The position numbers and the translations under genes are program-made. A stretch of 64,000 nt of DNA, from NCBI GenBank assembly GCA_964016875.1, contig OZ024720.1, positions 17,906,242 to 17,970,241 of the forward strand, given 5' to 3'. Below the pieces are notes generated by a model. The model saw only the letters and a list, made by a program, of their open reading frames with translations, was not told the DNA's origin and searched no databases. The stretch is from Fallopia convolvulus (Eukaryota; Streptophyta; Magnoliopsida; Caryophyllales; Polygonaceae). Of the stretch, positions 45,276 to 56,016 are shown in pieces; within the stretch, counting starts at the first letter, position 1, and the number at the start of each line of letters is the position of its first letter.

Positions 45276-45787
45276 AGATACACATCCTTTTGAGTTCGAG
45301 ATGAAGAGCTTGAAGGTGATTGTTGCAAGGAACAATTAGCCTTAGTTTAGGAACAGTGACATTAGACGGACTTGTTGTTACTCTAGAAAGGTGCGACCTT
45401 TGAGGCTTGAGAAACAAAGCATCTGAGGTAAATTAGTTTGGTTTTTTAATTGCCTTTGAGTTATATATGTTCTAAGGGTTAAGGAATTCTAGAAGAGTAT
45501 TTGTAGAAAGAAAGTCTAGCTTACGTTGGTATCCTCACTTGTCTTTTGTAGTTCGTGATTATTAATAAGACAAGTAGACCAATTCAAAATCATTCTACGA
45601 AAAGTAGAGGTTTACCCATTCAACTAGTTGGTTGATGTGAGGTTCCTCTATAAATCATCGTGACTTGTTACTTGTGTTCGCTTTTACTATTCCTATGTGT
45701 AAAAAGTTTTCCCGTAGGAATGGCTTTTGCTAATGTGCCTCGATCCAACAAGTTTAATTGTGAAGTTGTGAGAAAGGTACTTGACAT
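45276..45787 (+). repeat. Decayed copia-LTR-like sequence right of V
   Basis: Near 45605-45690 the text (aactagttggttgatgtgaggttcctctataaatca) resembles the end of the V LTR (aactagttggtttatgaggagcttccactatacatc). This may be an older relative into which V inserted. No coding region is clear. Confidence 0.4.
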
Positions 45788-46385
45788 GTGTATGATTGGG
45801 TTGGAATGAATACTAGACTTAGGAGCTTAGAGGATTGGTTGGATTGGTTCCTTGCTTCTTTGAGCCGGAAGGATACCATCACCTATCAAGAGAAGCTCTT
45901 AGACACCAATGCCACAATCTACCATGTGTGGAGACATAAGAATGAGCACGAGTTTGAAGGAGTATGCCTTAATGAAGCATATTATGCCGAATCCATCATC
46001 AAGGCTTGCAAGTAGAGGTTCACCCAAGTGCAAATTGCAAGGCCGAGAATGTTTCTTCCTAAGACAATGACTCAAAATCTAGAAACCATGCACCTTTTCA
46101 TGTTTTCTAGGCTCAGTTTTGCATTGGCTTTTGACAAGTTTGGTTGTAGGATCCTTTGGATCCATTTTTGAGGAGCTAGGACTCTATTGAGGGGATATTG
46201 TTCAGATCATGTTGATTTTACGGATCCATTTTTAATGATCCGCTTTTGAAGAATCTATCTTTTACAACTTGACCCTTCGTTTGGTCAAGTGTGCCTTGTT
46301 ACCGTTTTCTTTTAATTACAAATTTACCAACTTCAAAAAAAAACTTATTCGAAGTCTCATTCAATACCAACCATTATATGAAGAC
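45788..46385 (+). pseudogene. Possible LINE 3'-end fragment
   Basis: A 75-codon frame (45788-46015) contains ATIYHVWRHKNEHEFEG, which resembles the last block of the zf-RVT region of plant non-LTR retrotransposons (xxIWRERNxRxFEG). The frame is interrupted further on. No RT or endonuclease is present in the window. The call rests on this one block. Confidence 0.45.
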
Positions 46386-46398
46386 GTTACATCTACTA

Positions 46399-46425
46399 GA
46401 GGGCTAACCCGTCCGTTGGACGGGA
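46399..46425. other. Short perfect hairpin (cccgtccgttggacggg)
   Basis: An isolated stem-loop, acccgtccgttggacggga, in AT-rich sequence after the LINE-like fragment. Similar cccgtgc...gcacggg hairpins sit near the ends of some plant non-autonomous repeats. I cannot place it in a family. Confidence 0.4.
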
Positions 46426-46429
46426 CAAG

Positions 46430-46807
46430 ATTTATATCATGCTTTTTATTTTCTTAAATGTTTGGACTTTTAGATATCATAACATGTGATGTGAATAAGC
46501 ATATTAATGAATTTTGTTATGAAATATTATAATTGATTGTATACAAAAAAATATAAAATAAATAAATAAATGTACATATATAAATTATTTGACCATTTAA
46601 TCAGTGCATACTAATTTAAGATACATGAATTTCTTTCACGTCCTAATTTGACAATCCAAGAATTAATTTCATTTTATAATTAAACTATTGCCAATTTTAG
46701 GTTTATTTTTTAACTAATTTTTAAGATTTATATTAATGTGATTCTTGTGCATATAAAACTGTGGATAATCGATAATAATATTGCATGTTTCATTTACTTT
46801 CTAAAAT
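46430..46807. other. AT-rich stretch, nothing recognised
   Basis: Strongly AT-rich with short A/T runs, and no ORF worth reporting. It ends at the left LTR of Q. Confidence 0.6.
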
Positions 46808-47370
46808 TATTAGTGCACAAAAAATCGGTCTTCAATGCACCAATTGAATGCTCCATCCTCTTTCGCTCCACACCGTATCTTCTTAGCTAAAACCTACAAA
46901 ACAATGGACATAGGGGGCGGGGATCCCCTAATCCACCTCCGATGCCTAAGTCAAAAGAGCGAATTGTCGTTTCGAGCGTCGAGGTACAACGAGAAAGCGA
47001 TGAATCCCTGAACAGTCGAGCTAAGCAAGTATTAGCATGTTCAAGTTTTCTGAAAACGCCGATGTGCGCATGTGGCTCTCCCTACACACCTAGGCCGTGT
47101 ATTTATAATGGAAGAAAGAGATCAGGGGGTCGACTTTCTATAGCTCCTAGGGCTAGTCAGATTGCTTAGAGCCCAAGCTAGGAATATTCCCCCCTTCTCC
47201 AAGTTTAATTCCATCATATTTGAAGGATAGAATCTTCCATTAAATTGCACAACTACCATATATTTAATAATATGGAAAATAAAAAAATAATAATAAATGT
47301 GTAGTAATTTAAGAAATACCTTTAATAGCGAAAATAACTATGGTAACTATGTTTGTTTTACCCACTCACA
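46808..47370 (-). repeat. Q left LTR (3' LTR)
   Basis: A 563-bp copy starting tattagtgcac (a changed TG) and ending ...ccactcaca. It aligns to 51721-52269 with scattered substitutions and small indels, so Q is older than M or P. Confidence 0.75.
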
Positions 47371-47556
47371 AATGCCCCACCTACACCGCCTTATATGTTT
47401 TACCATATACGACGACGTAGGATACAGAGGTGTACTAATCGAAGTGTCCAAGTGGATTGGTCGATGTCAAGTCCCCTCATCCACGAGCGAATATCATGAA
47501 TTTATTCTAGAGCAAATATCATAGTTCTTATATTTATGAGTGAATATCATAGTTTA
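47371..47556. repeat. Minisatellite inside Q, left part
   Basis: Repeats of gagcgaatatcatag every 25-30 bp near 47495, 47511 and 47539; the array is interrupted by R and resumes at 50013 and 50040. The rest of the stretch is unrecognised. Confidence 0.65.
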
Positions 47557-49548
47557 TGTAACATCCCCGACCAAAATGCATACATCATTTTGAACTCATA
47601 TCTTATTAAGAGCATATGAATAGTACATTGGCATTATATATAGTGCATAAAAAGTAATATTATTTTCTAATTAAGTTTATTATATTTTAAAAAGTTATTA
47701 AGTAAAAGTTAATTAATAATTATTTCAGGGTAAAGTTTGTAGTAAAGGAGATTTGAGGGTGGAAAGTACAATTTCCTAAAAAATTTGCCGACTTTGGTTG
47801 TTTTTAACTGACTATGTTTTAATATATATACATGTTCGTTCTCCATGTAATTTATTAAAAGGATCAACCGACTATGTTTTAATATATATATATACATGTT
47901 CGTTCCCATGTAATTTATTAAAAGGATCGAACAAAAAAAAATGCAGAGAAAGATTAGAGAAAAGAAAGAGAGGAGAGAAAAGAAAAAGAGTTTGATGGTT
48001 TTGTTGTTTTGGTCTTGGATTTGGTACAAGATCTCTTCTATCGGATTTTAATCTCGAAGTACAAGCATAATTTGGTAAGTTTTTAATTAGTTAATGATTT
48101 ATTTGGATTTTATTGACTTTTTCAGATCTAGATCTATAGTTGCTTTTGATTTGAAAATCAGTCGATTTATAGCTCTCAAAGGGTGTTTTCGATATCAGAT
48201 TTATATTCGGTAAAAGATTTCAGAGTAATTTTAGGGTTTCGCTTTATAATAATTTATGGAGACCCTTGATCAAGTTTTAATGAAAGGTTTGAAATAGAAA
48301 AATGTTCTTCTATATATATATATAGTTTATCGTTGTCAAGTCTTAAGGGATTTGGAATTATGCACAAGAAGTTATAATGCATTCTGGCATTTTATCATTT
48401 GGGGTTAAAGTTTGTAAGAGTAAATAGGTTGTTTTTGCATTGGGTTATATAAAGGAGCACAAGTCATAGATCGTGGTCAAGAACAAGATGGAGAGATATA
48501 GTATTTGTCTTGAACAGGTGAGTATATACCGGAGATTCAACCAAATGTGCTATATGTGAAATATGAATATATGTGCTATATGGATATATGTGAGTATAGA
48601 CCGGAGATTCAACCCTATGTGAAATATGAATATATGTGATATATGCTATATGAGCTATATGGATATATGTGCTATATGAGTTATATGGATATATGTTATT
48701 GCTTTGAAATTTCCAGAGTTGTTTGCACAAAAAGAATGTTAACAGATGGCATATGATATATGGTTACATGATGCACTTGATTGCATATCATATTGCAATG
48801 AGATTAAAAAGACCTGTGACTGTCTTGCCCTGAACTGTAATTCAGGAAATCTTCGGATTTCTTTGTTAAAGTGAACTACGGGTCATACAGGACCTACGGG
48901 GCATACAGGATCTACGGATCATACAGGACCTACGGGTCATACAGGATCTACGGATCATACAGAACCTACGGGTCAATATTCAAGAGATCTTCGGATTTCT
49001 TTGCTAAAGGGACCAATAAGAGTCCATATATAGTAAACCTGGGGCAGATTCAGTCTTGAACAGTTCACAGAATAATAAATCGGATACATCGCCATTTGCA
49101 TTTGGATGTTAAATTTCTATATGACAGATGTATATTATGTATGTATATGTACATGGACTAAATGTTTGACTTTGTGTGAAATAATTGATGATGGTTTATA
49201 TTCACTGAGTATGCGACTCACATAATCGCAAAACAATTTTTTTCAGGCTCAGCTAGAACTTTATGACGTGTGTCTCTTTTAGATGTCACATTCATACAGG
49301 TCGACCGGCTGAATCTCTATGCAACCTTCTCCTCCTCATTTTGCATCTTAGACATATGGGTTGTAATAGAAGTTAGAATAATAGATGTTTTAGTATAAAA
49401 GTAAAGACATATAGTTGTGTGTGTGCAACCTTTTATGGTTGTTAATGTATGCTATGTGATTACGCGAATAGTTTGTATATGTGCATTATATGTTTAGGTA
49501 AGAAATAAGTTTTACATAGAATACGTCATAGGGTATAAGGGTGTTACA
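47557..49548 (+). repeat. R 5' LTR
   Basis: It contains a duplicated ~62-bp block with a TA run (47808-47932), a duplicated ccggagattcaacc block (near 48530 and 48600), and a ~20-bp minisatellite of ggtcatacaggacctac at 48879-48975, about five copies. The minisatellite is flanked by two copies of a 25-bp sequence (gatttctttg...) at about 48845 and 48985. Confidence 0.85.
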
Positions 49549-49917
49549 GCTAGTTTTTGGTATCAGAGCAGGGATATGATTCTTTAAGGGCATTCTACAT
49601 TCTGCATTCATAAGCATATGTAATTGACATTAGAATTACATTCATGAGCACGATGCATAAAGGAGAGAAGGTTCAGCTGTGCCAGTCAGACTATAAGAGC
49701 ATCTCATACAACATAACATGAACTTACATTTCATACACATGGATCATTAGAAGAGAAAGTATAGAGGAAATGGTAAAGGTACAGATGATATATCTGAATT
49801 GTATAGTAGAGTTACCAGTTGATTTGATCTTGTTATTCCTGCACGAGTTTGATATTATATTGGATATGATTGGTTGTCAAGATACCATGCTAAACTGGAT
49901 TGTTTTTCAAAGATGCG
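49549..49917 (+). pseudogene. R interior remnant with protease trace
   Basis: After the PBS only a fragment remains. Near 49805-49895 the residues ELPVDLILLFLHEFDIIL, then a one-base shift, match the end of a Ty3/gypsy protease (the xxFDVILGMDWL block). Gag start, RT, RNase H and integrase are all missing. Confidence 0.75.
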
Positions 49918-50001
49918 GTGATAGTTTGTATATGTGCATTATATGTTTATATAAGAAATAAGTTTTACATAGTATACGTCATAAGGTATAAGGTTGTCAC
50001 A

Positions 50002-50059
50002 GTTTACACATCTATGAGCGAATATCATAGATTCACATATGAGCGAATATCATAGTGTA
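50002..50059. repeat. R target-site copy and minisatellite, right part
   Basis: gttta at 50002-50006, then two more gagcgaatatcatag units (about 50015 and 50040). Together with 47495-47556 this was one array before R inserted. Confidence 0.75.
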
Positions 50060-50810
50060 TGTAACACCCCTATTTTGTAACATTGGGTATTACCGCCAGT
50101 GAACTCGGATTTTACCGTCCAAAGTCACCCTAGGCTTTAAATAATTTAATGAGAATATAATTAAAGAAGAAATGACTAAAAGCAGAATTTTATTTATCTA
50201 TAAGAATATTCGTCATTACATTGAGAGTCGTTTTACAAATGATGTTGCAACGGAAAATAAAGCCCATTTTAAAAAGGGTTGGAAAGACGTATTGAAAGTA
50301 CAAGTATACTTTTCCCAAGACAACTCATATGATGATGATTTGCTTGGCTTAAAACGGAAGAGCTGGTGCACTATCATCTGAATGCTTTGCTCTTTGAAAA
50401 TTCCTTCTTTCCTTCAACGTCGTCTCTCCTTGCCCTTCTATCTTTGGATAACTCTTCTCGAATCTTCTAGCCTTTGTCTTCAAACTTCGGTGGGAACTTC
50501 CTAGATTCTGACATTTGTCGCGAAGGGCGAGATATGCCAGGAAAAAATGCGGAAAAGTGGGATTAGTCTAAGGAGACTAAGCAATTAAGAATGGAAATTC
50601 TCAAGGGTAGTTTGGTAATTTTATATTTTTGAGAGATATTATGGGGCTGTGTTTGAGATGTAGAAACTTTAGGTGGAGCTTTTAAGGACAGAAATGAGTA
50701 AATCTCGAGATGAGATAACTCTTAAGTCGAAAGAAGAACTACGAGATTGTAGACTTCTTAGAGTAGAAGGTATGTTGGGAAACTTATTAATTCATACAAG
50801 TTTTGAAAAC
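50060..50810. other. LTR-like fragment of unknown element
   Basis: It begins TGTAACACCCCTATTTTG, the typical start of Tekay/Del LTRs, but no matching end, PBS or second copy was found in the window. No convincing ORF. It may be a truncated LTR, or Q sequence that resembles one. Confidence 0.4.
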
Positions 50811-51537
50811 CTCCCGCGCCCTTTTCGGACCTCAACCAACCTCATCTTATTCAGTGCTCCAGATAGGGGAGGTGGCCCGAAGGCGCTTAAGTACCCGCCC
50901 ACCATAGACAAGCCCGAATAAGCATTCAAATTGGAAAGACGATCGTTTCAAGAACCAGGAGCTGGGTAGTCTTCCACGCCACCGCGGATTAGGGTGTTGC
51001 GGTGCCGTGGACCGCGGTCGCGGTGTATCGGGCCGCAATCGTAGATGGCGGTCGATTTCGATCCCTACACGCGTCCAATCGAGCAAATATCGATCGTCGC
51101 CGCTTGTGCGGGTCTCGGGTCCGCTCTAGAAAGTTATCAACTTTTTCCATTGTTAGGTTTTCTTCGCTTTGATTGTGATTGATCGTTGATTCACAATCAA
51201 GTTTTCAACTTTAGGCTGTCGGGCACGCACCCGGAGCCTAATCCGTCATTGGTGGTCGACTACCAACCTTAGGCGGGATTGAATTTAACAAAGGGCTGAC
51301 AAGGTCGCTCCTTGCCCCCAACGCCGTTAATTTCGCAACACGCACTGCGATCAGCACTGGTTGTGATGATTCAAACATTGTTTTGCCTAGGGTTTGAACA
51401 AATCCCAAGGCAGATCTTTTTTGTTGATTTTTAGAAACGCCCTTAGGCTATAAAAAACCCAAAAACACAAATTTCCAAAGGGGCACTCCAATCGAAAATC
51501 CAGAGTGCGCGAATTTCCGGAGGTGTACTTCGGTGGG

Positions 51538-51591
51538 CCACGATCGCTGACTCAAGGTCCATGGTCGCGGAACTCTATTCCGCGATCGCGG
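51538..51591. other. Q palindrome triplet
   Basis: ccacgatcgctg (51538), ccatggtcgcgg (51559) and ccgcgatcgcgg (51580) are exactly 21 bp apart each. A second group includes ccgcggtcgcgg (51012) and ccgcaatcgtag (51033), also 21 bp apart. Confidence 0.82.
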
Positions 51592-51698
51592 AACTGTTCG
51601 CTGAGGCGTCGCGATCGATTCGCTTTTGACAACTGCCCTAGGGCTTTGAAAATTTACTTCTTTTTCTTATAGGAACGATTACTCATGGATTTAATCCT

Positions 51699-51716
51699 CG
51701 TTCCCACAGATGGCGC
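51699..51716 (-). other. Q primer-binding site
   Basis: The minus strand reads TGGCGCCATCTGTGGGAACG just inside the right LTR. It fixes the orientation of Q. Confidence 0.65.
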
Positions 51717-51720
51717 CAGT

Positions 51721-52269
51721 TGTTAGTGCACAAAAAAATGGTCTTCAATGCACTAATTGAATGCTCCATCCTCTTCCGCTCCACACCGTATCTTTTGACC
51801 TAAAACCTGCAAAACAATGGACATGGGGGGTGGGGACCCCCTAATCCACCTCCGATGCCTAAGTCAAAAGAGCGAATTGTTGTTTCGAGCGTCGAGGTAG
51901 AACGAGACGATGAATCCCTGAACAGTCGGCTAAGCGAGTATTAGCCTGTTCAAGTTTTGTGAATACGCATGTGGCTCTGCCTACACGCAGGACATGTATT
52001 TATAATGGAAGAAGGAGATCAAGGGGGTCGGCTTTTTATATCTCCTACGACTATTCAGATTGCTTAGAGCTCAAATTAGGAATATTCCCCCATTCTCCAA
52101 GTTTAATTCCATCATATTTGAAGGATAGAATATTCCATTAAGTTGTACAACTACCATGTATTTAATAAAATGGAAAATAATAAAAATAATAATAAATGCG
52201 CAGTAATTTAAGAAATACCTTTAATAGCGAAAATAACTATGATGACTATGTTTGTTTTACCCGCTCACA
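51721..52269 (-). repeat. Q right LTR (5' LTR)
   Basis: A 549-bp copy starting TGTTAGTGCAC on the plus strand and ending ...ccgctcaca, matching 46808-47370. Confidence 0.75.
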
Positions 52270-52623
52270 AAAACATAATTATTGTTCATTATTTTATTTT
52301 ATTTTGAAATAAGGAAATTTGTATCACTTATGAATAGTTAATTGTAAGTATTTATTTAATTTTCTTTAAAAAAATTTTTGATTTGGATGGAGCATTTATT
52401 TGAAATAGAGGGACAATTTTTATAGTTGTTAAGATAAGATAAGATGTTCTTTCAACATGTTGTTAGTAACATGAATGCTGATTTATTTATTCTATTAGTT
52501 AAAATTTATCGCAAAGTGGTAGACTATAGTACTAGTATCAAGTTTTTACTACTCTTTAAATTTTACAAAAATACTTAATCTAGATTCTAGAAAATTGACC
52601 CTTTCCTTTCCTTCCTTACTCAC
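52270..52623. other. AT-rich stretch, nothing recognised
   Basis: AT-rich and without ORFs. It may be original host DNA between Q and S. Confidence 0.55.
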
Positions 52624-53020
52624 TGTTGGGCCCAGAAATCACCAGCCCATTAGGCGACCCAGCCCGCTAGCACAAGAGTTCAGCCACGAGGCCCGGATCA
52701 CCGAAAAATCTCCTAGACAACAAGGTCGTTGGTTGAATCTCGACGATAACCGCCCGGAAGATGGGTCTCGAGACGTGGGGGAATGAAGCCACAATCGGAG
52801 GAGCAGGAAGACGAAAGTTGAGACCAATTACAGGACTTAAATATAAGAGGTAGGCCGAAGGAAAAGATCATCAAATGGTAACCGAACTTACTAAGCTGTA
52901 CTTGAGAAACCCTTAATACAAACGATTGCTTTGATTTTGGTACTGTGTTTATCGGTTAGTCCGCTCCCACAATCCTAAATAGCTCTCTCGATTGTCGTTG
53001 GTCGGAAATTGGCCAAAACA
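52624..53020 (+). repeat. S 5' LTR
   Basis: A 397-bp LTR, TGTTGGGCCC...CCAAAACA. It matches 61527-61813 closely (roughly 5% different by eye). No paired palindromes of the P/M type were noticed. Confidence 0.9.
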
Positions 53021-53023
53021 ATT

Positions 53024-53040
53024 TGGCGCCCACCGTGGGG
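53024..53040 (+). other. S primer-binding site
   Basis: TGGCGCCCACCGTGGGG, four bases after the LTR, is the usual primer site of Tat-like plant elements. Confidence 0.9.
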
Positions 53041-53079
53041 CCCTAGCCGGTTTCACTTGTTCTTTCGATCAAAGCAGGA

Positions 53080-55457
53080 ATGTTCTCGTTCAAGAAGATG
53101 ACGAATTCTCCACCATCCTCTCCCGCCGACGGAGGAGCTGGAGGAGGCCGAGGCGCTCGCCTTGAGGGAAACACCCACGACGGCAACACCGAGGAAGTCT
53201 TGGACTTGCGCAACGTCTTGGACGAATTTGCAGCCAAGATAGCCGCTCTCCAGCAGGATATGGTCAGCCAGAAAGACCGCAACCAGACTCACATGGATCA
53301 TATCACTCAACTCACTGCGGAGAACGCCAACCTTCGCAAGCAGCTGCAGGCGGCCTCGACGTCGCACATCGGATCTCGCCCAATCGGGACCGTTAGGGAG
53401 GCTACTGTCCGCCTCAACCTAGGGGAATCTTCAACACTCAGGTTGGAGGACCGTCCCCGACGGTAAACACGACTACCCCAGTGGCCACCCTCCCGGGAGT
53501 GCCCAATGCCCCGACGCCCGAAAACAGAGCCACAGGCACGGGAGTCTTCCACCCTCTATACAGCGAAGGATCCGGAAGACAGGTACCCCTCACAGAACCT
53601 TTCCTAGAAGTACTTTTCAATAAATACATGCAAGACCGGCTCAAAGGACTAGAGGACAAGATCGCACAAATACCTAGGGTAACCCCACCCCTCGAGAAGG
53701 AAGCTCTAGATGGCTACGATGAATCTCCCTTCGCGGTTCCAATCGCCAGTGTAGACATTCCAAAGAGATTCACCGTTCCAACAGTCCCCACCTATGATGG
53801 GACGGGAGATCCCGACGAGCATGTGGCCATCTTTAAGCAAAAGATGATGACCAGTTCAATACCGCGAGAGTTCAGAGAAGTAATCATGTGCAAGGGATTC
53901 GGCGCCACTCTATCTGCCGCCGCCTTGACCTGGTTCATCAACCTCCCCAAAGGGGGGATAGCGTCCTTCGCAGGATTGGTGGACACCTTCCGAATGCAGT
54001 TCGCCAGCAGCAGGAAACTGATGAAACAGTCTAACGATCTGTACCGAGTAGCCCAAAGATCCGGAGAATCCTTGCGCACCTTCTTGAACCTGTTCGACCG
54101 GGAGAAAGTAGCTATCCCACTTTGCAACGTACCCACATCAATAGAAGCCTTCCGGAGGGGTCAGCTACCAGACAGCGAGCTCTACAGGGAACTCACTAAG
54201 TACCCATGTCATAGCTTTGAAGATGTCCAAGTGAAGGCTCTGGCACATATCCGGCTCGAAGAAGACGAAATCCCCACACGGGCAGCCTCGGTCTTCGACC
54301 GGGTTGAAAGGAAATCCTCTTCCGACCAACGAAGAGAACGCCGAGGACAGCCATACTCAAAGATTCGACCTGAAGCACCTAGAGTCCATGCCGCAGGCAT
54401 CAAGCAACCGAGCAGAAAGAAAGATGCCCCCAACCGACCGAAAGCCCATGAATACAATATGGGTCTAGGGAACGCGGAGATCATGAAAGGCCTGGAGAGA
54501 TTTGGGGATCGTATCAGGTGGCCCAAGAAAGCGGAGAACCCGAACCCCAAGAGAGATAAGACAAAGTGGTGTGATTTCCACGAGGACTACGGGCACGAGA
54601 CGGATGAGTGCTTCGCCCTCAGGAAGGAACTGGCGTACCTTCATTCAAGGGGCTTGCTGCCTGAAATCTCCGAATACCTGAATATACCCGCTAGCCAGAA
54701 TCTCTCCGAGCCCATGGACATCCCATCCTCCCCAGAGTATGCCAAAGTCGTCAACGTTATTAGCAGCGGCTCGGATATTTACGGTGTAACTTATTCGGTA
54801 GCCAAATGCCACGCACGAGGACACCTAGAGGGGTCGTTGATAGCAAATATCCGCAAGCCCGATTACCATCCCGAAAGCACCATTACCTTCAACGACTCAG
54901 ATTCAGCCGGTCTAGTGGGCCCTCACCATGACGGGCTGGTCATATCTCTATCGGTGGGGAACGTACTAATGTGGAGGATCCTCATCGACACCGGGAGCTC
55001 CACCAACATGATCACGCTCGACGCCCTCAAGGAGATGGAGCTGAGAGAAGAGAACATCCTCAGAAAATCGATGGCGCTGGTGGGATTCAACGGGGAAAAC
55101 ACTCATACCCTAGGGGAAATAACCCTCCCCACTTATGCTAAAGGATTCAACTTGCAGGTCAGATTCTCCATGCTCGATTGCCCGTCCTGCTATAACATCA
55201 TCTTGGGACGACCCTGGATACATGACATGAAGGCGGTCCCTTCCTCCTACCACCAAACCATAAAATTCCCCACGCCGTGGGGGATCAGGGAGATTAGAGG
55301 TTGGCCAGGGAGTGCTATAAGTCCGCCCTCAAGGCGACCGTCACCCACACCGCATAGCAATTACAGGAAGCCAAGGGGCCCACGCCAACACGGGACCTCG
55401 AGGCCGATAAAATCAAGGAAGTCATCCTCGACAGCTAGAAACCCGGATAGACTGTGA
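53080..55457 (+). pseudogene. S gag and aspartic protease
   Basis: The frame opens at ATG 53080 (53098 is an alternative) with a proline/glycine-rich head and a coiled-coil-like EFAAKIAALQQDM. A one-base shift between about 53420 and 53466 moves to the frame open from 53481. Gag core: TYDGTGDPDEHVAIFKQKMM, ALTWFINLPKGGIASFAGLVD, then a zinc-like WCDFHEDYGHETDEC near 54567-54615. The protease active site is ILIDTGSSTNMI near 54970-55010 with ILGRPWIHDM near 55200. Apart from the shift it is well preserved. Confidence 0.88.
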
Positions 55458-56016
55458 GGATCGGGAAGGACTTGGCTCCTGAAAGGAAAGTTGAATTGAT
55501 TAGTTTCCTCAAGGAACGTAGCAGCAGCTTCACTTGGTCGCACGAGGACATGGTGGGGATCGACCCCACAGTAATCACACATCGGCTGAATGTAGATCCC
55601 CACCATACGCCGGTAAAGTAGAAGAGAAGGAAATTTGCACCCGAGAGGAACCTGATCGTCGATGAAGAGGTACAGAATCTACTCCGGACGGGGAAGATCA
55701 AAGAAGTAAAAAACCCGGAGTGGTTAGCCAATGTCGTGGTCGTGAGCAAGAAAAACGGAAAAAGAGGGTGTGCATCGACTTCACGGACCTTAACAAGGCC
55801 TGCCCAAAGGACTCCTTTCCCCTGCCGCATATAGATGCCATGGTAGACCTTTGGTTGTTTCCTTGGGTTTATGGTTACCTAGCGCGGGATCGAGGCCAGT
55901 CCTGATCAAATTCGAGACGTAGCAATCCTGCGATCGCCCAAGTGTGTGAAAGATGTGCAGAATCTGACGGGAAGAGCGGCGCCTCTGAACCGCATCATCT
56001 CAAAATCATCCGATAG
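55458..56016 (+). pseudogene. S reverse transcriptase, mostly deleted
   Basis: The N-terminal RT part reads through EWLANVVVVSKKNGK and RVCIDFTDLNKACPKDSFPLPHIDAMVD (near 55715-55845) with a TAG at 55618. At about 55846 the text jumps to FLGFMVT...RGIEASPDQI, which belongs after the catalytic domain. The YxDD region, several hundred bases, is gone. A TAG follows near 55877. Confidence 0.82.

Larger units (their letters stand above)
47557..50001 (+). mobile_element. Element R: internally deleted Ty3/gypsy, Tekay/Del-like
   Basis: A 1992-bp 5' LTR (47557-49548, TGTAACATCC...GTGTTACA) is followed by a tRNA-Met PBS (TGGTATCAGAGC, 49558-49569), about 370 bp of interior, and only the last ~85 bp of a 3' LTR (about 49918-50001). 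The perfect target-site duplication gttta (47552-47556 and 50002-50006) proves one insertion followed by a large internal deletion. A protease relic (EFDIIL, then a frameshifted DW-block) near 49845-49895 fits a chromovirus of the Tekay/Del type. Confidence 0.88.
50811..51720 (-). other. Q 5' internal region with P-type palindromes
   Basis: On the minus strand this follows the Q PBS. It is GC-rich relative to its surroundings and has no recognised gag. Palindromic clusters occur near 50985-51044 and 51538-51591, with the half-site CCGCG that P also uses. Confidence 0.55.
46808..52269 (-). mobile_element. Element Q: decayed LTR element on the minus strand
   Basis: Two direct repeats (46808-47370 and 51721-52269) are the LTRs. 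A PBS-like TGGCGCCATCTGTGGGAACGA on the minus strand adjoins the right one, so Q runs right to left. Flanking bases aaaat and aaaac are a possible target-site duplication with one change. The interior has no gag or pol that I can recognise, and holds R, a minisatellite and P-type palindromes. It may be non-autonomous or badly decayed. Confidence 0.65.

Noticed and set aside
48879..48975. The ~20-bp repeats as a CRISPR array
   Set aside because: Head-to-tail units without unique spacers, inside a plant LTR; a minisatellite.
36134..49569. tRNA-like strings TGGTATCAGAGC and TGGCGCC...
   Set aside because: These are primer-binding sites complementary to tRNA 3' ends beside LTRs; no tRNA cloverleaf is present.
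50847..51086. Arginine-rich 79-codon minus ORF in Q as a gag
   Set aside because: It has no gag motif, and its arginine content comes from the CCGCG palindromes.
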